Part shown: piece by piece, positions 16,152-24,271 of the stretch | How positions within the stretch are numbered: the stretch's first letter is position 1 | How the letters are laid out: each line of letters opens with the position of its first letter | The notes under the pieces: generated by a model | Told to the model about the DNA's origin: nothing | Seen by the model: only the letters and a program-made list of their open reading frames with translations | Databases searched by the model: none | Translations under genes and position numbers: made by a program | Origin: JBFGFX01 sp965232455 | GTDB taxonomy: Bacteria; Pseudomonadota; Gammaproteobacteria; Steroidobacterales; Woeseiaceae | Assembly (NCBI GenBank): GCA_965232455.1 | Contig: OZ246981.1 | Span: 4,030,001-4,094,000, forward strand | DNA: 64,000 nucleotides | Reading direction: 5' to 3'

Positions 16152-16814
16152 ATGAGGTGCGCCGGGACCATGCAAGAACTAGTAGATCGGTACGTCGATG
16201 CAAAGGACTTTGTGATAAACGAAGGCTACGAATCAGAGGTAGACTGGCAAAGTAGCATCTGCTTCGCATCGGTGGATGAAGGAAGTTTTTTGGAAGAAGC
16301 AGCGTGGGTCATACTCAACTCTGGTATGCGGGAAAAGACAGTCAGGACCAAGTTTCCTGCTATCAAGGAAGCGTTTTTCGAGTTTCAGTCGGCACGCAAA
16401 ATAGTCAACGATCATAAGCTCTGCAAGAGTCACGCTTTAGCCGTGTTCAACCACGAACCTAAAATCGACGCCATTCTCAGTATGGCATTTCGTATCGCAC
16501 GCGACGGATTCCAAAAGATCCATGGCGCAACCAATCATTACGGAGTCAAGTTCCTTCAGACATTCGATTTCCTAGGCCCTGCAACCAGTTTCCATTTCGC
16601 GAAGAATGTAGGCCTTAATGTATCAAAGCCTGATCGACACATGTCTCGCGTAGCGATGGCATGCGGCTTCTCCTCGGTGGAGGATCTGTGTGCCTGCATT
16701 TCGCAGGAAACTGGAGACCCTGTGCCAGTAGTCGACATAGTGATCTGGAGGTTCGCGACGCTTCAAAAGAACTACGAGGAATGGTTTGCGTTTCGATCTA
16801 CACCAGCCAACTAA
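16152..16814 (+). CDS. HhH-GPD glycosylase-like CBASS protein (Cap11 type)
   Basis: Last gene of the operon, 220 residues, starting directly after the SLATT stop (an ATG at 16170 is the alternative). Residues ~139-170 (FDFLGPATSFHFAKNVGLNV, then SKPDRHMSRV) match the helix-hairpin-helix and GPD loop of OGG1/Nth-type DNA glycosylases, with the catalytic Asp in KPDRH (Asp161). No obvious Lys replaces the OGG lyase lysine inside the hairpin, and no FeS cysteine cluster is present. An OGG-like protein together with QueC-like and TGT-like partners is, as I recall it, the defining ancillary set of type IV CBASS. What it excises or binds is unknown. Confidence 0.82.
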   Translation: MRCAGTMQELVDRYVDAKDFVINEGYESEVDWQSSICFASVDEGSFLEEAAWVILNSGMREKTVRTKFPAIKEAFFEFQSARKIVNDHKLCKSHALAVFNHEPKIDAILSMAFRIARDGFQKIHGATNHYGVKFLQTFDFLGPATSFHFAKNVGLNVSKPDRHMSRVAMACGFSSVEDLCACISQETGDPVPVVDIVIWRFATLQKNYEEWFAFRSTPAN

Positions 16815-16817
16815 AAT

Positions 16818-16838
16818 CTAAGGTTTTCTTAGGTTTTT
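16818..16838 (+). terminator. Weak terminator after the CBASS operon
   Basis: CTAAG (16818-16822), loop GGTTTT region, CTTAG (16828-16832), then GGTTTTT. The 5-bp stem is short, but the position right after the last stop and the T run fit an intrinsic terminator. Confidence 0.4.
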
Positions 16839-16888
16839 GGACGCTACTGGACACTGTTCAGCATGTTGTAGGACTCTGCTCGAGAAAT

Positions 16889-16964
<76 letters not shown>

Positions 16965-16988
16965 TAAACAACCGGTTCTGCGAGAATT

Positions 16989-17010
16989 GCCCGTCAGGAC
17001 GGGCTCCTAC
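16989..17010 (-). repeat. REP-like palindrome, copy 1
   Basis: On the minus strand GTAGGAGCCCGTCCTGACGG plus GC: a GTAGG head followed by the perfect palindrome GCCCGTC-AG-GACGGGC. The same element recurs at 48555-48578 and 48780-48801, and in part at 36871-36883, always between genes, as expected for REP elements. Confidence 0.6.
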
Positions 17011-17118
17011 AGCCTCGCCGCGGGGCGGCGAGCGGGGTATTAGACCGGCCGGGGGCGGCTCAGTCAAGGTCGAGAATGGCCGGCGCCCTCGGGGAAAGGC
17101 GCCGGCCGGGGGCACGCG

Positions 17119-17580
17119 CTAGAGCGCGTCGGGGGATACGTTACGAATTCCGGGCCACTGGCGGTCGGCCTTCGTGATGTTGCCGGGGATGTCCTTTTTC
17201 CAGGTCTCGTAAACCTCGAGGTTCTTGTTCACGTAGAGCCGGCCGTCAACGACGCGGAACGCCTTGCCGTCAACCTGAAACTTCTTGCCGAACGACGTAC
17301 CGAACGCGCAGTAGCCGCCGTAAACCGGCGCGTACTTTTGCGGGTTCGCCTGGAACGTGTTGCGGTTTTCCGCCGAGGCGAACCGGTAGACGGCGCCGTT
17401 GTAAGCCGCCGTGAAGTTGGCCGATCCCTTGACCGGGCGGTTCTCGGTGAAATAAGCCACCGGGTCGTGGCCCGCGAGGATCACGTCGTTGCCGTCCGTA
17501 CCGGTGTCCACGCCCGCAAAGGCCGAAGCGCCGGTGATGAGTGCGGCGGTTGCCGCAATGATTTTTGCCGTTCTGAACAT
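17119..17580 (-). CDS. Secreted YHS-domain protein
   Basis: Exported protein of 153 residues. The first 22 residues (MFRTAKIIAATAALITGASAFA) are a signal peptide. The mature part holds a YHS-type domain at ~35-100 (GHDPVAYFTENRPVKGSANF, then FASAENRNTFQANPQKYAPVYGGYCAFG), a fold often linked to metal or haem handling. A C-terminal segment of ~50 residues (KAFRVVDGRLYVNKNLEVYETWKKDI) is typical of this periplasmic subgroup. A cysteine in GGYCAFG and the Tyr-rich core are the only ligand-like residues visible. It is monocistronic, with 197 bases to the next gene. The specific function is unknown. Confidence 0.8.
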   Translation of the reverse strand: MFRTAKIIAATAALITGASAFAGVDTGTDGNDVILAGHDPVAYFTENRPVKGSANFTAAYNGAVYRFASAENRNTFQANPQKYAPVYGGYCAFGTSFGKKFQVDGKAFRVVDGRLYVNKNLEVYETWKKDIPGNITKADRQWPGIRNVSPDAL

Positions 17581-17777
17581 TGATCACACCTCCAGGTGAA
17601 AACTAAACCACTGAACCCCGCCGCGGCGCGTCACCGTCAGGAGTTCCGTTCTGGAGGTGAATAATGGGCGTCGAAGCGGTTTGCTTCTACGATCGAACGT
17701 GTTGATCTAAGGCACCGATCGTCTACGAATTCGCCACACGGCAGACGCTTGCACCACCTCAAACCGCCAAAGCGGCC

Positions 17778-18479
17778 TCAATCATCGCGCTCCCGCGCGG
17801 CGCCTTCGCCCCTTCCCAGCGCCTCGTGGCCCTCGTCGCTGCCGTACAAAATGGCGCGGTCCGTCGCCGTCAGCTTCGTATCGTCCTCCAGCGGCCTGAC
17901 CTCGCCCGCGGCGTTCCGGTACGACAGCATCGTCAGCTTGAGCCGCGCCAGTTTGTCCACGGCCAGCAGGCCGTCCTTGTCGAGCATCAGCACCGTCACC
18001 GGGTATTCGCACACGCTCATGCCGTCGCCGAGCTGCAGCAGGCGATGAAACCGCCTGCGGCCGAGCAGCGTCGTTGCGTTCAGCACGCGGCCGATCAGCG
18101 CGCAAAGCGCGCGATCCGCGAACTTGTTGAGCATCAGGAACCAGAGCAGCGCCAGTCCACCCAACAGCCACGCCACCTGCACGAACACCGCCTCCGGATC
18201 ACCTTCGGTTTGCACCAGCGACACCACCAGCGTCGCAAACACGCTCACGAAACCCAGGTTGCCGATGATCATCAGCAAACCCGCGATCCTGCGCCGCAGC
18301 GGGTAGTTGACGATGGATTCCGATTCGGTCGTCGTGAAGCCCGTCCCTGTGAACGCGGACAGCGCCTGAAACCGGGCGCTGGAATCGTCCAGTCCCGTCA
18401 GCCGCAGTGACACCGACGCCACGCGGACCACGAACACCGACAAACTCAAAACGACAAATATCGACAGCGCCGCGCCCAT
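17778..18479 (-). CDS. Membrane protein with TrkA_C-like domain
   Basis: Protein of 233 residues. It has an N-terminal span (ALSIFVVLSLSVFVVRVASV), a conserved loop (LTGLDDSSARFQALSAFTGTGFTTTESE) that resembles the selectivity loop region of TrkH-type transporters, two further spans (~67-90, ~100-120), and a cytosolic part from ~145 with an RCK/TrkA_C-like pattern (VTVLMLDKDGLLAVDKLARL, then TKLTATDRAILYGSD). It is the last gene of the six-gene minus-strand operon, 13 bases after the Rieske-TPP gene, with AGAGGTG as ribosome site. Given the antiporter at the start of the same operon, a role in monovalent cation balance is likely but unproven. Confidence 0.7.
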   Translation of the reverse strand: MGAALSIFVVLSLSVFVVRVASVSLRLTGLDDSSARFQALSAFTGTGFTTTESESIVNYPLRRRIAGLLMIIGNLGFVSVFATLVVSLVQTEGDPEAVFVQVAWLLGGLALLWFLMLNKFADRALCALIGRVLNATTLLGRRRFHRLLQLGDGMSVCEYPVTVLMLDKDGLLAVDKLARLKLTMLSYRNAAGEVRPLEDDTKLTATDRAILYGSDEGHEALGRGEGAARERDD

Positions 18480-18492
18480 GGTCGAAACACCT

Positions 18493-20475
18493 CTAAATCA
18501 GCTCGGCGTCGGCCACGATCTCGACCAGCGCCGGACCGTCGTGCGCCAAGCCCTCGGCCAGCGCCGCTTCGAGCTGCTCGGGTTTCGTGACGCGGATGCC
18601 GCGGCCGCCGCAGAGATTCGCGTAGGCCGAAAACCGCGGGTTGTGCAGGTCCGTCTGCCACACCGGCCACTCGCCCGCGCGCTGCTCCTTCGAGATCTTG
18701 CCGAGCTCCGAATTGTTCAGCAGCACGTGGGTGATGTTCATGTTGTATTTCACGGCCGTGTTGAAATCGCCCATGTACTGCCCAAACCCGCCGTCGCCGC
18801 TCACCGAAACCACTTTGCGTCCGCGATACTCCTCGCAGTCCTGCGTCGCCGCCCAGGCGCCCATCGCCGCCGGAAACGAGAAGCCGATCGAGCCCAGGTA
18901 ACCCGACATCAGTATTCGCTGCCGTTTGCACTCGAAATAGCGCCCGAACGAATAGGTGTTGTTGCCGACATCCACCGCAATCACCGCGTCCTCGGGCACG
19001 GCCTCGCTCAAGGCCGCAAACACGCTCGCCGAGTTCACGCCCTGCCCGTGGTCGTCGCTCAGGCGGCTCTCTTTCTCCTCGCGCCAGATCGCCCAGCGCG
19101 CCTCGATCTCCGGTCGCTGATCCACCGTGTGCCCGGCGCCGCTCAGTTCCGCGGCAAACTTCTCCGCCGTCACGCCGATTTCGCCCCACACCGGAACGGA
19201 CACGCCGTGGAATTTCCCCAGCGCCATGCGATCGAAATCCACCTGGACGATCGGCCGCTTCGGCGTAATGCCCGTGTGATTCGAGAACGAAGACCCGAAG
19301 GCAATGATCAGGTCGCACTCGTTCATGAACCAGCTCGCGACCGGCGTGCCGGACCGTCCCAGGACGCCCGCCGCCAGCGGATGGTCGTCCGGAATCTGTC
19401 CTTTCGCCTTGAACGTCGTCAGCACCGGCGCCCTTAGCGTTTCCGAAAGCGCAATCACCGACGCCATGGATTCGCGTGCGCCGTAGCCCACGATCACGAT
19501 CGGCCGCTTTGCGTTCGCAATCGCCTTGCACGCGTCGTCAACGGCCTTGTCGTCCGGCGCGATCCGCGGCGCCGCCATGCGGCCCCCGGGGCCCGACGCC
19601 TCGGCGCCGTCCGCCGCCAGCGTCTGCACGTCGTCGGGAAAAATGAGATGCGACACGTCCCGCTCGTCCAGCGCGGTTTTGCAGGCCAGCGTCATCAGCT
19701 CCGCGTGTTTCGACGTGTGCAGCACGGTCTGGCTGAAACGGGCCACCGGCGCAAACGCGGCCGCGAGGTCGATCTCCTGGAACGCGCCGGGACCCAGCAC
19801 CTGAACGTCCACCTGGCCCGTCAACGCGAGCGCCGGCGCGCGATCCACCTTGGCATCCCACAGTCCCGTCATCAGGTTCGTTGCGCCCGGCCCCGCAATC
19901 GTCAGACACGCGGCCGGCTTGCCGGTCAGCTTCGCGTATCCCGAACAGGCGAACGCCGCCGCGCCTTCGTGGCGAATGCCGTAATAGTTCAGCCGTCCCT
20001 TTTGCGCCTGCAGGCGCAGGGCGTCCGCGAGCCCCAGGTTGGAATGACCGACCATGCCGAACACCGAGGTCACGCCCCAGTTGGTCATGGTTTCCGCCAT
20101 CACGTCGGTCACCGTCACCTCGCGCGGCGGGTCCGCCGCTAGCCCGACGTAGATGCCGTCGTCGCGCACCTCCACCGGGAACAGCCGCTGCCCGCTGTCT
20201 TCGTGGCCGCCCGGCGGACGGCCGGTTTTCGGATCGAAGTCCCAGCCGTGCCAGGGGCAGCGCAGCCAGCACTGTTTATCGTCGCCAATCTCGATGGACC
20301 CCTCGCCGAGCGGGCCGCCCTGATGCGGACAGCGGTTGTCCATCGCCGTGTATTCCCCATCGATGTGCGTCAGCGCCATCGAGTGCACGCCCGCCGTTAC
20401 GGTCTTGACGCGCCCTTCGGGCAGCTCGTCGAGATCGGCCACCCGGTGCCAGCTCAGCGTGTCGTGTTCCGTCAT
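18493..20475 (-). CDS. Rieske domain fused to TPP-dependent oxidase-like enzyme
   Basis: Fusion protein of 660 residues. Residues ~8-110 form a Rieske [2Fe-2S] domain with CPHQGG and, 19 residues on, CPWHGWDF, giving the C-x-H...C-x-x-H ligands. Residues ~120-655 are a full thiamine-diphosphate enzyme of the acetolactate synthase/pyruvate oxidase family: the catalytic Glu in YGIRHEGAAAF, central domain, and the TPP motif GDGGFGQYMGDF ending in LLNN. I start at the ATG 20475 (GGAG just upstream, directly before the Rieske domain), not at an upstream ATG that adds 39 unrelated residues. The Rieske fusion suggests electrons pass from the TPP intermediate to an iron-sulphur acceptor. The substrate is unknown, and it shares the operon with a second Rieske enzyme. 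Confidence 0.88.
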   Translation of the reverse strand: MTEHDTLSWHRVADLDELPEGRVKTVTAGVHSMALTHIDGEYTAMDNRCPHQGGPLGEGSIEIGDDKQCWLRCPWHGWDFDPKTGRPPGGHEDSGQRLFPVEVRDDGIYVGLAADPPREVTVTDVMAETMTNWGVTSVFGMVGHSNLGLADALRLQAQKGRLNYYGIRHEGAAAFACSGYAKLTGKPAACLTIAGPGATNLMTGLWDAKVDRAPALALTGQVDVQVLGPGAFQEIDLAAAFAPVARFSQTVLHTSKHAELMTLACKTALDERDVSHLIFPDDVQTLAADGAEASGPGGRMAAPRIAPDDKAVDDACKAIANAKRPIVIVGYGARESMASVIALSETLRAPVLTTFKAKGQIPDDHPLAAGVLGRSGTPVASWFMNECDLIIAFGSSFSNHTGITPKRPIVQVDFDRMALGKFHGVSVPVWGEIGVTAEKFAAELSGAGHTVDQRPEIEARWAIWREEKESRLSDDHGQGVNSASVFAALSEAVPEDAVIAVDVGNNTYSFGRYFECKRQRILMSGYLGSIGFSFPAAMGAWAATQDCEEYRGRKVVSVSGDGGFGQYMGDFNTAVKYNMNITHVLLNNSELGKISKEQRAGEWPVWQTDLHNPRFSAYANLCGGRGIRVTKPEQLEAALAEGLAHDGPALVEIVADAELI

Positions 20476-20491
20476 CGCCTCTTCTCCTTCA

Positions 20492-21328
20492 TCAACCGTC
20501 CACCGCCAGATGCTCCCGGCCCGCGTCGAGCAGCCGGCGCCATAGATCCAGCAGGTAGGCCCGCGGGTCGTCCGCTGCCACAACGTCCGCATAAAGCGCC
20601 ACGGCGCCGTCGAACCCTTCCGTGCGCCAGCTCGATCCGGCCGGCAGCTCGACCTCGGGCAGCGCGTCCGGCAGCGGGTACGCCGTCACGTAAAAATACG
20701 GCTCTGGTATCCCGTCGTCGCCGAACGTGAAACCGAAATTCATCTGTTTGTCCGCGTGTTCTTCGTCCGCCGGATCCTGGCCCGGCACCTTGTGGCCGGG
20801 CAGCCAGATCATCGACAGGTCAAAATGATGCGGCCAGACCTGGATCGGGCTCTTTTCCTCGCGTATCCCCGCGCGCAGGTCCTCCATCGCACCGGCCACG
20901 GAACCGAGCGCGCGATGCAGGCGCGCCGATTCTGTGGCGGAAAAATCCGGGAATTCGGTATCGCTCAGGACGTTCTCGCCGGGGGCGAGTGCACCGTCCA
21001 CGCCGGCGCGCACCAGCACGTCCTGGACCAGCGTCGCGATATTCCTGGACGGCTGTCCGCAAAGCTTTTCGGTCACGTCGGTCGTGCAGGTCCGGACGTG
21101 CAGCTGCGCGTTCGCGAAGTCGAGCTCCAGCGCAAAATCGGCCGCGCCGTAGACAACGCCCGTGCTCAACCCGTATAGCGACGGCCGCAGGCTGGCGTGC
21201 CACCAGTGTTTTCGTTTCTTCCGGCAGGTGGACGCCCAGCCCCCCAGCACCCTCGCGTAGGCGTGCAGCGCGTCGCGGGTCGCCGCGATCGACTGCGCAT
21301 CCAATGCGGGAAATTTTTCGTCGGTCAT
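20492..21328 (-). CDS. DUF5996 family protein
   Basis: Cytosolic protein of 278 residues of the DUF5996 family, with the characteristic segments KRKHWWHASLRPSLYGLSTG near the start, IQVWPHHFDLSMIWLPG in the middle and the C-terminal GFTFGDDGIPEPYFYVTAYP. Conserved Trp, His and Asp residues suggest a binding site, but no reaction is known for the family. Its ATG overlaps the stop of the Rieske-glutamate synthase-like gene (ATGA), and its own stop is 16 bases before the Rieske-TPP start, so it is co-translated between the two redox enzymes. Confidence 0.8.
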   Translation of the reverse strand: MTDEKFPALDAQSIAATRDALHAYARVLGGWASTCRKKRKHWWHASLRPSLYGLSTGVVYGAADFALELDFANAQLHVRTCTTDVTEKLCGQPSRNIATLVQDVLVRAGVDGALAPGENVLSDTEFPDFSATESARLHRALGSVAGAMEDLRAGIREEKSPIQVWPHHFDLSMIWLPGHKVPGQDPADEEHADKQMNFGFTFGDDGIPEPYFYVTAYPLPDALPEVELPAGSSWRTEGFDGAVALYADVVAADDPRAYLLDLWRRLLDAGREHLAVDG

Positions 21329-22941
21329 CGTAAGCCCCCAACGCCGCCGTAGGCCACGCCGGTCAGGTCCGCCATATCGTGTTTGAACGTGGTCAGGTCT
21401 TCGACGCTGAACTCGGACAGGTGACGATGCCCCGCGGCGCGCGCCACCACGGTCATCAGCTCGACGGCCGCCGTGAAGAATCGCGCCAGCCGTTCCGCCG
21501 CGATGTCCACCGGCAGTCGCGCGCGCAAATGTTCCTTTTGCGTGGCGATGCCGACCGGGCAGTTGTTGGTGTGACAGGCGCGCATGCCGAGGCAGCCGAT
21601 CGCCTGGATCGCCGCGTTGGAAACCGCGATGCCGTCCGCGCCCAGCGCCATCGCTTTTGCAAAATCGGCCGGATGACGCAAACCGCCGGTGATGATCAGC
21701 GTCACGCCGTCTGCGGCGCAGCCGTCCAGGTGACGGCGCGCGCGAGCCAGCGCGGGGATCGTCGGCACCGAGATGTTGTCGCGAAAGATCAGCGGCGCGG
21801 CGCCGGTGCCGCCGCCACGGCCGTCCAGGATGACGTAGTCGACGCCGATCGAAAGCGCCGCGTCGATGTCTTTCTCGATGTGCTGCGCCGAGAGCTTGAA
21901 ACCGACCGGTATGCCGCCGGTTTTCTCGCGGACTTCCGCCGCAAAGTCACGGTACTGCGAGATCTCGGTCCAGTCCGGGAAACGCGCCGGCGATATGGCC
22001 GACTGTCCCTCCGGCAGCTCGCGGACCTCGGCGATTTTGCCTTTGACCTTGACGCCCGGCAGGTGGCCGCCGGTGCCGGTTTTTGCGCCCTGCCCGCCCT
22101 TGAAGTGGAACGCCTGCGTCTTTTGCACCTTGTCCCAGGAAAACCCGAACCGCGCCGAGGCCAGCTCATAAAAGTACCGCGAGTTCGCCGCCTGTTCTTC
22201 CGGCAGCATGCCGCCCTCGCCCGAGCAGATGCCCGTGCCGGCGAGTTCCGCGCCTTTCGCGAGCGCCACCTTCGCCTCCTCGGACAGCGCGCCGAAACTC
22301 ATGTCGGACACGAACAGCGGTATGTCGAGTTTCAGCGGCTTCGCCGCGTTACCGCCGATCACGATGTCGGTGCCGACGTCCTCGTCATCGAGCAGCGGCA
22401 GTTTGTGCAGCTGGCCGACGACAAACTGGAGATCGTCCCATTTCGGCAGCTTGTCGCGCGGCACGCCCATCGCGGACGCCGGCCCGTGATGGCCGACCTT
22501 ACTCAAACCCTCGTCGGCGAGTTTGCGGATGAATTTGACGTGCGGTTCGTCGGCGGTGCCGGTCGGGTCCTGATACGCGCCCTGATACGCGTCCCGCCGG
22601 TAGGGCTGCGGGTGCTTCACGGCCCAGGCCGCGATCTCGTCCTCGTCCACACACACCTGCCCGTCTTCGACCCAGGCGTTGAACTTCGGCAACGTTTCGC
22701 TGTTGTTGTATTCGCTGACGCCCGAGTCCATCCGATAGTCCCAGCCGTGCAGGCCGCAGATGATGTTGTCGCCGTCGACGTGACCGTCCGCCATCAGCGC
22801 GCCGCGGTGCGCGCAGCGTCCGTACAAAACGCTGACCCGGTCGTCGAAGCGGATCACGACGAGGTCGACGCCTGCGATCAACGCATGCGCCGGCCGGCGG
22901 TCTTCGAGATCGTCCCATCGCATGATTGCGGTTTTGTTCAT
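21325..22941 (-). CDS. Rieske domain fused to FMN glutamate synthase-like protein
   Basis: Protein of 538 residues. The N-terminal ~105 residues are a Rieske domain (CAHRGA and CGLHGWDY as ligands). Residues ~130-530 are the FMN-binding (alpha/beta)8 domain of glutamate synthase: FVSDMSFGALSEEAKVALAKG, GGQGAKTGTGGHLPG, DGRGGGTGAAP, ADGIAVSNAAI and the [3Fe-4S] cysteines in CLGMRACHTNNCPVGIATQ. The glutaminase domain and the GXGXG domain of full-length GltB are missing; the glutaminase may be supplied by the amidotransferase gene at the start of this operon. Start ATG 22941 overlaps the antiporter TGA. The electron donor and true substrate are unknown; glutamate synthesis is only one possibility. 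Confidence 0.88.
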   Translation of the reverse strand: MNKTAIMRWDDLEDRRPAHALIAGVDLVVIRFDDRVSVLYGRCAHRGALMADGHVDGDNIICGLHGWDYRMDSGVSEYNNSETLPKFNAWVEDGQVCVDEDEIAAWAVKHPQPYRRDAYQGAYQDPTGTADEPHVKFIRKLADEGLSKVGHHGPASAMGVPRDKLPKWDDLQFVVGQLHKLPLLDDEDVGTDIVIGGNAAKPLKLDIPLFVSDMSFGALSEEAKVALAKGAELAGTGICSGEGGMLPEEQAANSRYFYELASARFGFSWDKVQKTQAFHFKGGQGAKTGTGGHLPGVKVKGKIAEVRELPEGQSAISPARFPDWTEISQYRDFAAEVREKTGGIPVGFKLSAQHIEKDIDAALSIGVDYVILDGRGGGTGAAPLIFRDNISVPTIPALARARRHLDGCAADGVTLIITGGLRHPADFAKAMALGADGIAVSNAAIQAIGCLGMRACHTNNCPVGIATQKEHLRARLPVDIAAERLARFFTAAVELMTVVARAAGHRHLSEFSVEDLTTFKHDMADLTGVAYGGVGGLR

Positions 22942-24233
22942 GAGGGTTTGCCCTTTAGTCCAGTATTGCCCGTGTCGACGGCGCCGTCGCGAAGCGGCAT
23001 GGCGGAAACCGGCTTGCTTTCCTCGCATTCGCCCATCTTAGCCGCCAGTCCGCCGTACGCCTTCGCCAGCGGCGCCGCGCTGACGCCGTGCAGCAAAACG
23101 CTCAGCGCCACCGTGACCACGGTAATCGACAGTATTTCCGATTGATGTCCGATCTCCGACTCTTCGAGGATCAGCAACACGAACAGTATCGACGCCAGTC
23201 CGCGCGGCCCGAACCAGCCGAGAAACAGCGTGGTCGGCGCCCGCACGCCGGAACCGATGAGCGATACCGCGATCGGCAGCATGCGGACGACCGTGAGGCT
23301 AAGCAGGGCGTACACGACGTACACCGGTTCGGCGATCGCAAGCCCTTCCGGAAGCAATACGGCGCCGAACACCAGGAAGGTGATCAGCATCAGCAGCTGG
23401 CCTTCGGTCTCCATGAACTCGAACAGGAAGTTGCAGGGATGACGAATCGTGTTACCGAACACCATGCCGCCGACGAACGCGGATATGAAACCGTTGCCGC
23501 CGATCAACTCGGCGATCACGTAGGTCAAAATCGCCAGCGCCAGAATCGCGATGCCCTGAAACGGCTCGCTGGCGCGGCCGCTTTCCGCCGCGGCATCCAG
23601 AAGCCGCCCGCCGGCAAAGCCGATCAACACGCCGGCCAGCGGGCCGAGTGTGACCTGCAACAGGCCGAAGCTGAGCCAGTCGTTGCCCTCGGCAGTTCCG
23701 TGCGCCGCGCCGGCGAGCGCCGCGAACAGCAGCACCGCGGGCAGGGCGATACCGTCGTTCAAACCGCTCTCGATGTTGATCGCCTGGCGGATGCGTATCG
23801 GCACGATCTTGGCGGCAACCACGGCCTGGCCGAGCGCCGCGTCGGTCGGCGCGAGCAGCGCGGCCAGCAGAGCGGCTTCCCACAGCGAGAACTGCGGGAA
23901 CAAGCCAACCGCAACGCCCGCACCTGCCAGGATCGCCAGCGGCAGCCCGATGATCAGCATCCGCACCGGCAGGTTGTGGTCGGCGCGGACGCGTTTCAGC
24001 TCGATACGCGCGGCATCGCTGAACAGGACGAGTATCAGCGTCAGTTCGGCAATCACGTGCAACGCGGCATGACCGGCATCGACCAGTCCCGCGCCAAATC
24101 CTCCCATGCCGATCAAAAAACCGATTGCCGCAAAGACGAACGGCGGCGTGATCACGGTACCCTCGAGCCGGCCCGACACGAGCGCGTAAAGGAGAAACGC
24201 AGCGGCGATCACCGCGACTGCTTCAAGCTCCAT
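22938..24233 (-). CDS. Na+/H+ (CPA1-type) antiporter
   Basis: Integral membrane protein of 431 residues with about 12 hydrophobic spans. Family features: LILVLFSDAARIELKRV near the end of the third or fourth span, LLAPTDAALGQAVV and INIESGLNDGIALP, the last two carrying the acidic residues used for ion exchange in CPA1 antiporters, and GGNGFISAFVGGMVFG. The ATG at 24233 has AGAGGTG upstream and starts a hydrophobic helix at once; a GTG at 24275 overlapping the previous gene's stop would add 14 residues. It exchanges Na+ or K+ for protons across the inner membrane. Its place inside a redox-enzyme operon suggests the enzyme chemistry affects or needs pH or ion balance. Confidence 0.88.
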   Translation of the reverse strand: MELEAVAVIAAAFLLYALVSGRLEGTVITPPFVFAAIGFLIGMGGFGAGLVDAGHAALHVIAELTLILVLFSDAARIELKRVRADHNLPVRMLIIGLPLAILAGAGVAVGLFPQFSLWEAALLAALLAPTDAALGQAVVAAKIVPIRIRQAINIESGLNDGIALPAVLLFAALAGAAHGTAEGNDWLSFGLLQVTLGPLAGVLIGFAGGRLLDAAAESGRASEPFQGIAILALAILTYVIAELIGGNGFISAFVGGMVFGNTIRHPCNFLFEFMETEGQLLMLITFLVFGAVLLPEGLAIAEPVYVVYALLSLTVVRMLPIAVSLIGSGVRAPTTLFLGWFGPRGLASILFVLLILEESEIGHQSEILSITVVTVALSVLLHGVSAAPLAKAYGGLAAKMGECEESKPVSAMPLRDGAVDTGNTGLKGKPS

Positions 24234-24271
24234 CGACGTCACACCTCTCTTCGGGACGGCGCTGTCCGGCG

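Noticed and set aside
21379..23145. Long antisense open frame over the glutamate synthase-like gene
   Set aside because: GC-rich shadow of a strongly conserved gene; composition is Arg/His/Ala-rich with no recognisable motif. The same holds for long opposite frames at 23088-24548, 27505-29352 and 39406-40950.
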